A stretch of 64,000 bases of DNA from Acidobacteriota bacterium. Lineage in GTDB: Bacteria; Acidobacteriota; Aminicenantia; Aminicenantales; Saccharicenantaceae. Positions 30,636 to 37,058 of the stretch are shown piece by piece. Position 1 is the stretch's first letter; every line of letters starts with the position of its first letter. The notes beneath the pieces are model-generated. The model was not told where the DNA came from and did no database searches. It saw only the letters and a program-made list of their open reading frames with translations. Made by a program: the position numbers and the translations under genes. The stretch is from assembly GCA_022711665.1 (NCBI GenBank), contig JAKLEN010000001.1, forward strand, positions 248,001 to 312,000, in the 5' to 3' direction.

Positions 30636-31789
30636 TCTGCCGGGGATATGATACCCGAAATGGAGCGAGAGGGCACGGCGACGAGGCCGAAGGCGGCGTT
30701 GGCGATGAGGACGGCCCCGGCGACGATCATCGGCGTCTGCAGCCCGGCCCGGAATCCCATCCAGGCGAAGAGGAGGCTTCCGGCCGCGTGCCCCGATGTC
30801 TGAAGGGCGGTCAGGATGCCGGCGCATCCGCCGATCGTTGCCTTGGCGAAGAGGCGGGAGATCGTCACCACGACGAACGCCCCCATGAGCCCGTCGCCGC
30901 TTTCATGCAGGAAACGGAAGGCGAACGAGAGCGGCAGGCTGCGGACGGTCATGAGGATCAGGCCCGCGCCCGACAGGACCATGCCCAGCAGGAAAAGGCG
31001 CCGGTCGCGGACCGGGTCGTCGGGCAGCCGGCCGACCAGGAACGCGGCCAGGGCCAAGCCCAGGTAGGCGCCGGCCATGTAAAAGGCCGCCCCGGAGTCC
31101 CCGAGGCCGAGACGGGTCCGCAGGAACGGCCCGTAAACGGTCTGCTCGACGCCCCAGTGAAGGGCCAGGAGGACCAGGAAGACGGAAAAGAGCAGCGTCC
31201 GCCGGTTGAAGATGCCGAACCGGTACTCGCGGATGGACACGGCCGCGAACTTCTCGTCGCCGAGACCGGGCACGGCCAGGGCGGCCAGGGCCGTTACGGC
31301 CGCCAGGAGGACCAGGAAGCCGCGGAATCCGGCGGACCGGACGAGCAGGCCGCCGAGAACGAGCCCGGCGGGCGGGCCGAGCGACAGCCAGCCCACGAAC
31401 CGGCCGTACTTCCCGTTCGTGTCCGGCTCGCGGCCGTCCTTGTAATAGAGGCTGTTGATCGACACGTTGACGGCGTTGTTGGCCACGCCGAGCAGGAGGA
31501 AAGCCGCCGCCATCGGCGCGACGCTCCGGAGGCAGGCCACGGCGGCGATGGCCAGGGCCATGGCCACAAGACCGCCGCCGATGACCTTTTTCATCGACAG
31601 CCGGTCGTTCAGCCAGCCGGTCGGAAAAGCGAGGAGGACCGGCGCGGCGGCCAGCAGGGCGACGATGATCCCGATGGCCGCGCCGCCAAAGCCAAGCTCC
31701 AGGAAACGGAGCGGGGCCAGGAAGGCGGTCGTCACCACGGCCATCGTCCGGATGAAATTGATGAGATGGACGCGGCGCACGCCCGCCAT
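30632..31789 (-). CDS. Major facilitator superfamily transporter
   Basis: A 385-residue protein with 12 predicted transmembrane helices and MFS hallmarks: the cytoplasmic loop between helices 2 and 3 is GWLNDRLSMKKVIGGGL, and a second loop is RLPDDPVRDRRLF. Substrate cannot be inferred. The ATG at 31789 overlaps a TATAAT sequence (31793-31788), so if that is the promoter the true start may be the GTG at 31780. It is coupled by ATGA to the YgiQ gene downstream. Repeat A copy 2 lies immediately upstream. Confidence 0.83.
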   Translation of the reverse strand: MAGVRRVHLINFIRTMAVVTTAFLAPLRFLELGFGGAAIGIIVALLAAAPVLLAFPTGWLNDRLSMKKVIGGGLVAMALAIAAVACLRSVAPMAAAFLLLGVANNAVNVSINSLYYKDGREPDTNGKYGRFVGWLSLGPPAGLVLGGLLVRSAGFRGFLVLLAAVTALAALAVPGLGDEKFAAVSIREYRFGIFNRRTLLFSVFLVLLALHWGVEQTVYGPFLRTRLGLGDSGAAFYMAGAYLGLALAAFLVGRLPDDPVRDRRLFLLGMVLSGAGLILMTVRSLPLSFAFRFLHESGDGLMGAFVVVTISRLFAKATIGGCAGILTALQTSGHAAGSLLFAWMGFRAGLQTPMIVAGAVLIANAAFGLVAVPSRSISGIISPAE

Positions 31790-31810
31790 TATAGCGAAAA
31801 AAAAAGGGCT

Positions 31811-32106
31811 CTTCTCCCATTTCCGGCATTCCCTCTCGCGGCGGCGATGTGCGTTGCCTCGATGATCCCCGTTGCTGGAGAGGGGGACCGGCAGGGAGCG
31901 GAGTCGCCGAAGCGACCATCAGAAGCATGGCGGAGCGACTCGGAGCCATGCTTCTGGGAGATATCGGGAGAAAGAGCTTTTTAAAATATTTCTCAGAATC
32001 CCGGCCTCGAGTGCTCGGCCATGACTCTGACCTCCGCTCTCCAGAGTCCGCTCCGCGCCGGCACGGAGCCAAGCCGAAGAGAGGGATCCTCCCGGAGATG
32101 GGAGAA
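31811..32106. repeat. Repeat A copy 2 (structured dispersed repeat)
   Basis: A 296-base element ending in TTCTCCC ... GGGAGAA. Its 170-base core (31895-32064) aligns to copy 1 with 7 substitutions and two one-base indels. Its right arm is the reverse complement of the left arm of copy 1, and its left arm (from 31811) is the reverse complement of the right arm of copy 1. About 45 bases of unmatched sequence lie between the left arm and the core. It fills most of the 370-base gap between the MFS and DUF4097 genes; nothing else is recognised there. Confidence 0.85.
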
Positions 32107-32159
32107 GAACCAAAAAAAGGGGGCGGCGCCGTCGCCGCCCCCGGGATCATTCGGAAAGC

Positions 32160-33125
32160 CTATTTCTTCTTCAGGTCGACGTTGCCGCTGAAGGTCTTGA
32201 GGACGAGAGTGGCCCCGCCCTTGCCGACCGTGCCGCGAAGCTCGCGGTGCGAGAGTTTGCCGACGACCGAGACCTCGAACTCGCTGGCGATGTCGCCGCT
32301 GAAGGTGTTGGCCTCCAGGTCGAACGACGAGGCGGCGGGGATGGTCAGGCGGACGTCGCCGCTGAAGGCTTCGATCATGTACCGGCCCCCGTTCTCGATG
32401 GTGCCGGCATAGATGATGTTGCCGCTGACGCTCTTGGCGTTGATCGTCCGCGCCCCCGAGACGTCCAGGAGCTCGATGTCGCCGCTCACGTCCTTGACCT
32501 CGACCGAGCCCTTGATCCCGGAGATCTCGATGTCGCCCGAGACGTTGTTGACGAAGACGTCCCCGGCGATGTTCTTCAGCGTCAGGTCGCCGCTCGTGAG
32601 GTCGATGTCGGCGCCGGCCGCGCCCCGGACCGAGACGTTGCCGCTGACGCTCTTGATCTTGGCCGGGCCCCCGATCGGCGCGACCTCGACGTCGCCGCTC
32701 GTCGAGACGAGCTCGACCGCCGCCTGCTCCGGCACCCAGACCTTGTAGTCCACGGAGACGTTGACCGAATCGCCGCCCCAGAATTTGCCCGATTGCCTGG
32801 GGTACTTCGTCTCGACGCGAACGAGCTCGCCCTCGCCGGAGACCTCGACGGTCACCTTGGCCGCGTTCTCCTTGGCCTTCTCGAGCGAGCTGGCCTTCGA
32901 GGTCTTGAGGGCTTCGATCTTGACCTGGGCTTCCTTCCAGGTCATGACCTCGATGTCGCCCGAAAGGTTGCTGAGATAGAGCCGGCCCGTCTTGGACAGG
33001 GGCACGGTCTTTTCGAACTTATCCTCGAATTTTTGATCGGCCAGGGCCGGGGCCGCGACCAGGGCGACGACGACGGCCGCGGCGGCCAGAACGGCCGGCA
33101 CTCCGTAGTGGATCTTCTTCATCAT
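32160..33125 (-). CDS. DUF4097 beta-strand-repeat exported protein, module 1
   Basis: A 321-residue protein with a signal peptide (about 1-30) and a long parallel-beta region built of short repeats of the type SGDIEISGIKGSVEVKDVSG, with GD-(I/V) at each turn (about 45-320). This matches the DUF4097 adhesin-like family, which has no defined function. The ATG at 33125 has an AGGAGA site. It is third in an operon with an ECF sigma factor and a zinc-finger anti-sigma factor, so it is a likely target or output of that envelope-stress switch. The same three-gene order recurs at 44.9-47.4 kb. Confidence 0.85.
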   Translation of the reverse strand: MMKKIHYGVPAVLAAAAVVVALVAAPALADQKFEDKFEKTVPLSKTGRLYLSNLSGDIEVMTWKEAQVKIEALKTSKASSLEKAKENAAKVTVEVSGEGELVRVETKYPRQSGKFWGGDSVNVSVDYKVWVPEQAAVELVSTSGDVEVAPIGGPAKIKSVSGNVSVRGAAGADIDLTSGDLTLKNIAGDVFVNNVSGDIEISGIKGSVEVKDVSGDIELLDVSGARTINAKSVSGNIIYAGTIENGGRYMIEAFSGDVRLTIPAASSFDLEANTFSGDIASEFEVSVVGKLSHRELRGTVGKGGATLVLKTFSGNVDLKKK

Positions 33126-33155
33126 GGCGAGTCTCCTTCTCATGGTCTTGTCCGG

Positions 33156-33866
33156 TCAGAGCATCTTCCGCTCGATCGCCTCGTTCCTGTCCCTCCGCCG
33201 GAGGTCCAGGGCGTCGTCGAGCAGGGTCATCTTCTGGGTATAGGCGGCCAGCAGGTAATTGCGGGCCTCGAGGTCGTCCGGCTCCGCGGACACGGCCTGC
33301 CGGCAGGCCCGGATGGCGGCGTCGACGACCGAGAGGTTGCGGTCGAAGAGGCCGGCCACCTCGGGCGCGAGAACGCCCTTTTGCGCGGCGAAGGCTTCGC
33401 TGAGGGAATTGATGGCCTGTTGGTAGTAGCGCTCGGCCTCGTCGAGCTTGGCCAGGGTGTAGCGCTCGCGGGCCTCTGGCCCGGGCGCGACCGGCCCGCG
33501 GCCGAAGCGCCGCCCGGCGACTATTCCCGCGACGACGAGGATGAGGGCCGCGGCCGCGACGCCGGCGTAACGGAGGGCCGGACGGCCGAAGCCGAGGGCC
33601 GGACGCCGGACCGCCCCGCCCCAGCCGCTCTCCCGCTCCGCCTTCCCGGCCGTCTCCAGGCTGGCCCGGATGCCCCCCCAGACGCTTTCGGACGGCTCGG
33701 GCGCCTCGAGCCGGGCCGCGCCGGCCACGATGCGCCGCAGGTCCGCTTCGAGCTCCCGGCATTCGGCGCAGGCCGCCAGGTGGCGCTCCAGGCGGGCGCG
33801 GTCACGCGCCGGAAGCTCGCCGTCGATCGCCCGGCTGATGTCCTTCATGGCTTTGCGGCATCTCAT
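33156..33866 (-). CDS. Zinc-finger anti-sigma factor, module 1
   Basis: A 236-residue protein with an N-terminal zf-HC2/ZAS domain (MRCRKAMKDIS ... RHLAACAECRELEADL) that would bind the sigma factor. A single transmembrane segment (about 99-118, YAGVAAAALILVVAGIVAG) and a C-terminal extracytoplasmic helical region of about 115 residues with tetratricopeptide-like character (LDEAERYYQQAI, EPDDLEARNYLLAAY) follow. The ATG at 33866 follows GGAGAG and lies 8 bases beyond the sigma factor stop. It likely holds the ECF sigma factor inactive at the membrane; the signal is unknown. Confidence 0.82.
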   Translation of the reverse strand: MRCRKAMKDISRAIDGELPARDRARLERHLAACAECRELEADLRRIVAGAARLEAPEPSESVWGGIRASLETAGKAERESGWGGAVRRPALGFGRPALRYAGVAAAALILVVAGIVAGRRFGRGPVAPGPEARERYTLAKLDEAERYYQQAINSLSEAFAAQKGVLAPEVAGLFDRNLSVVDAAIRACRQAVSAEPDDLEARNYLLAAYTQKMTLLDDALDLRRRDRNEAIERKML

Positions 33867-33876
33867 CGTCGCTCTC

Positions 33877-34467
33877 CTAGACCGCCTTCCGGGCCCGCAG
33901 ATGGGCCCGGACCTTGAGCCGGGCCTTGAACAGATGGGACTTGGACGTGCCGACCGCGCACCCGATCGTCCGGGCGATCTCTTCGTGCTTGTAGCCCTGG
34001 ACATCGTGAAGGACAAGGACCGTGCGTAGCCGCGGCGCCAGGGCCCGGATGGCCTCCTCGAGGGGGCCCTGGAGGTCCTTCTCAACGGGCGCCGTCCCGG
34101 GCTCCTCGACCCGCCCCTCGACGTCGGCCAGCGGCACGACCTTTCCGGCCAGGGTCCGCTTCCGGCGGAGATGGCTGTAGGCCGTGTTCAGGGCGATGCG
34201 ATAGATCCAGGCCGGGAACGTGGAGGCGTCGCGCACCTCGCCCATATGGCCGAAGACCTTCAGGAAGACGTCCTGGAGCATGTCCTCGGCGGCGGCCCGG
34301 TCCTGGGCATGGCGGTAGACCAGGCCGAAGACCGGCCCCCTGAACATCCCGTAGAGGGCCTCCAGGGCGGCCATCTCGCCGGCCCGGCCCCTGGCCACAA
34401 GGTCCTCCAGGCGGGCCTTGTCGGCCGTCCCCCAGACGGGATCCTGGCCGTGCCGCCGCTCCATGCC
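33877..34467 (-). CDS. ECF sigma factor, module 1
   Basis: A 196-residue RpoE-type sigma factor. Region 2 is ALEALYGMFRGPVFGLVYRHAQDRAAAEDMLQDVFLKVFGHM with the conserved AEDMLQDVF, and region 4 is PRLRTVLVLHDVQGYKHEEIARTIGCAVGTSKSHLFKARLKVRAHL, the helix-turn-helix for the -35 element. ATG at 34467 gives the usual N-terminus; an upstream in-frame ATG at 34560 lies 8-9 bases from a putative transcript start and cannot be excluded. It is followed by its anti-sigma and DUF4097 genes. An AACC-type ECF promoter upstream suggests autoregulation. Confidence 0.85.
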   Translation of the reverse strand, partial: GMERRHGQDPVWGTADKARLEDLVARGRAGEMAALEALYGMFRGPVFGLVYRHAQDRAAAEDMLQDVFLKVFGHMGEVRDASTFPAWIYRIALNTAYSHLRRKRTLAGKVVPLADVEGRVEEPGTAPVEKDLQGPLEEAIRALAPRLRTVLVLHDVQGYKHEEIARTIGCAVGTSKSHLFKARLKVRAHLRARKAV

Positions 34468-34575
34468 TAGAGCCGCTTCCACGAAGGTTTCGTAGTCGCC
34501 ACGGCACCCATTATCCCCGATTCCGCAGGGAATCGCCAGGAGCAGGCTGGAGACGATCATCTCGTTCACACTGGT

Positions 34576-34602
34576 ATAGATGAAAACGGGGAAAAAAAGG
34601 TT
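34576..34602 (-). promoter_or_regulatory. Candidate ECF promoter of module 1
   Basis: On the minus strand AACCTTTT (AACC at 34602-34599), 17 bases, then ATCTAT (34581-34576). The second module has AACCTTTT, 18 bases, then ATGTAT in the same place. AACC is the usual -35 core of ECF promoters. Confidence 0.4.
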
Positions 34603-34661
34603 GCCAGGGAGCGGCACGGCCGTCGACCGGGGGACGGCCCCCGTCGCTCCTCAGCCCGTCG

Positions 34662-36074
34662 TCAGGCCGGGCCCCACTTCATCAGGACCGGCGGGACGAG
34701 GGACAGGAGGGCGAAGAGGGTCCAGAGGATGACGAGCGGCGCCATCCACTTGGCCCATTTCTCCCAGCGCAGGCCGGCCAGCCCCAGGACGCCCATGGTC
34801 ACGCCCGAAGTCGGCAGGATGGGATTGATGTACTCGGCCAGTTGGAAGGCGAAAACGGCCGTCTGCCGGGTGATGCCTACGAGGTCGCCGAGCGGGGCCA
34901 TGATGGGGATGGTCAGGGCCGCCTGGGCCGTGCCCGAGTGGACGAAGAAATTGATGACGCACTGGGACAGGAACATGATCTGGGCCGACAGCACCGGGTG
35001 GAGCTGGGAGATGGCCCCGGCCATGCCGGCCAGGAGGGTGTCCATGATCTTGCCGTCCTGGGCCACGATGAGCAGGGCCCGGGCCGTGCCGATGATCAGC
35101 GCGGCGTTGACCATGTCCTTGGCCCCCTCGACGAAGGCCCGGCCGAACTCGTCGCCCTTGAGCCGGCCGGCCAGGCCGGCCAGGACGCCCATGGCCAGGA
35201 ACACGCCGGCGATCTCGTTGATGTACCACTTGTACCTGAGGATGCCGAAAACCATGACGGCGAATCCGGCGACGAAGACGGCCAGGACCCGCTTCTGCGC
35301 CCCGGTCAGGGCGACGCGCTCCAGGACGGGCCCGTTGACGCTCAGCTTCTTCCTCTTCTCCTGGTCCTCCTCGTAGGTCGGGCTGATCCGCGGATCCTTG
35401 TGGACCCTGGCCGCGTAGCGCATGACCACGGCGACGGCGATGGCCGTCCCAACCGCCCACACGGCCAGCCGGTAGCCGAGGCCCGAATAGAGCGGCAGCC
35501 CGGCCAGGCCCTGGGCGATGCCGACGGTGAAGGGATTGAAGAAGGCGCCGGCGAAGCCGGCCGCCGCGCCGACGAAGCACATGGCCACGCCGACGATGGT
35601 GTCGTAGCCGAGCGACAGGGCCAGCGGGACGAAGATGAGGATGAAGGGCATGGTCTCTTCGCACATGCCCCAGACGCCGCCGCCGAGCGAAAAGAGGACC
35701 ATGACCACGGGGATGAGAAGCACCCGCAGGGCCCTGTTCCGGCCGAAAGCGAAGGCGATGTTGTGTATGACGCCGGAGACGGCCCCGGTCTGCTGGATGA
35801 CGTTGAAAGACCCGCCGACGATGAACAGGATGGCGATAATAGCCGCGGCGTCGATGAAGCCCCGGGCCGGCGAGACGAAGAGCCCGCCGAGTCCCTGGGG
35901 CTGGCTGGCGACGCGGTGGTAGGAGCCGGCCACCGGGACGGTCCGGCCGTCCTTCTCGACCCGCTGGTATTCCCCGCCGGGTACGATCCAGGTGAGGGCC
36001 ACGGTCAGGACGACCATGACGTAGATCAGGAGCAGCGTATGGGGCAGGCGGAGCGATTTCTTGCCGGGGCTCAC
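34662..36074 (-). CDS. YfcC-family carrier
   Basis: A 470-residue membrane protein with about 12 helices, of the YfcC/DcuC-like family that exchanges amino acids, dipeptides or dicarboxylates. Family landmarks are the N-terminal LPHTLLLIYVMVVLTVALTWIVPGGEYQR, GGVWGMCEETMPF, and GFAGAFFNPFTVGIAQGLAGLPLYSG. The start codon is GTG at 36074, overlapping the cyanophycinase stop as GTGA, so the two are coupled. Coupling to a cyanophycinase-type peptidase suggests it imports the beta-Asp-Arg-type dipeptide or its amino acids, which is inference. It ends about 195 bases before the predicted ECF module 1 start. Confidence 0.85.
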   Translation of the reverse strand: MSPGKKSLRLPHTLLLIYVMVVLTVALTWIVPGGEYQRVEKDGRTVPVAGSYHRVASQPQGLGGLFVSPARGFIDAAAIIAILFIVGGSFNVIQQTGAVSGVIHNIAFAFGRNRALRVLLIPVVMVLFSLGGGVWGMCEETMPFILIFVPLALSLGYDTIVGVAMCFVGAAAGFAGAFFNPFTVGIAQGLAGLPLYSGLGYRLAVWAVGTAIAVAVVMRYAARVHKDPRISPTYEEDQEKRKKLSVNGPVLERVALTGAQKRVLAVFVAGFAVMVFGILRYKWYINEIAGVFLAMGVLAGLAGRLKGDEFGRAFVEGAKDMVNAALIIGTARALLIVAQDGKIMDTLLAGMAGAISQLHPVLSAQIMFLSQCVINFFVHSGTAQAALTIPIMAPLGDLVGITRQTAVFAFQLAEYINPILPTSGVTMGVLGLAGLRWEKWAKWMAPLVILWTLFALLSLVPPVLMKWGPA

Positions 36075-36970
36075 CGGGCCGGCTCCTCGACCCGCCCGGT
36101 CTCGACGTCGTAGACGTCGCCGGGAAGGAGGACGTGCGTGGTCAGGCCGCGGCCGCCGAGGCGGCCGTCCGGCAGCTGCCGGGTCGCGGCCCGGCGCGCG
36201 TCATAGATGATGACCGGGCCCTCGCCGAGGACCTCGTACTTGCCGTCGGGCCGGACCAGGACGGCCGTCGACTCCTCGATGCCCACGCCGACGAGCTCGG
36301 GGTGCTGCAGGACGACGGCCAGCAGCCGGTTGTGCCGCCGCCGGGTGACGAAGTGCTGGTCGATGACAGCCTTCGTGACAAAGCCGAAGCCGGGGGTGTG
36401 CTCGACGTCGTCGGCCAGGATGACATCCCAGGTCCCTTCCAGGCCGCCCGTCCGCTTCTCGTTGCCGGTGATCATGAACTCGCTCTGCACCGCCGCGCCG
36501 GCGCTCGTGCCGCCGATGACGGCGCCTTCCCGGTAGAGCGCGAGCAGGCGCTTGTGGACGGGTGTCGCGAGCAGGGCCGCGGTCAGCAGGGCCTGGTCGC
36601 CGCCGGAGAACCAGACGCCGCCGGCGCCATCGAGGATCCCGTCGCTCCCGGGCCGCAGGGCTTGTTCGCGGGTCAGGTTGTAAAAGACGACGTCCCGGGC
36701 GCCGTTCGCTTTGAACTCGGCCAGGAGCTCCGGTCCGACCTCGTCGGGAGAGCCGCTGGCCATGGTGAAAATGACGATCCGGCCGGTGCCGTGGCTCTCG
36801 GCCAGCTGGATGTAGCGCTTCATGAGCGGCGCGTCGCGGTCGCCGCCGCCGATGATGAAGAGATGGCCCTTGGGAAGCGTCGCGGCCGGGGCCGCGGCCT
36901 TGGGGGCGCAGGACCCGGCGGCCAGGACGGCAAGGGCCAGCGACAGGAATGCTGCGGCGTTCTTCTTCAA
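36071..36970 (-). CDS. Cyanophycinase-like S51 peptidase, lipoprotein
   Basis: A 299-residue serine peptidase of the S51 family. The nucleophile elbow is GGTSAGAA with S156. The substrate-fold blocks GHLFIIGGGDRDAPLMKRY and GLEGTWDVILADDVEHTPGFGFVTKAVIDQHFVTRRRHNRLL match cyanophycinase, including the DQHF and RRRHNRL segments. The N-terminus is a lipoprotein signal (lipobox LAAGSC, C21), unlike the cytoplasmic cyanobacterial enzyme, so it would act on polymer outside the cytoplasm. A TTG start at 36970 is chosen because GGAGG lies 6 bases upstream and it leads directly into the signal. It is coupled by GTGA to the YfcC carrier. Confidence 0.85.
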   Translation of the reverse strand: MKKNAAAFLSLALAVLAAGSCAPKAAAPAATLPKGHLFIIGGGDRDAPLMKRYIQLAESHGTGRIVIFTMASGSPDEVGPELLAEFKANGARDVVFYNLTREQALRPGSDGILDGAGGVWFSGGDQALLTAALLATPVHKRLLALYREGAVIGGTSAGAAVQSEFMITGNEKRTGGLEGTWDVILADDVEHTPGFGFVTKAVIDQHFVTRRRHNRLLAVVLQHPELVGVGIEESTAVLVRPDGKYEVLGEGPVIIYDARRAATRQLPDGRLGGRGLTTHVLLPGDVYDVETGRVEEPAR

Positions 36971-37058
36971 GCTCTGCCTCCGATGACCGGCGATCTCAAG
37001 GCCGTATCTTATCAAAAGAGGCCGAGCCTGTCGCCCCCGATCGTCCCCGGCCCGCCGC

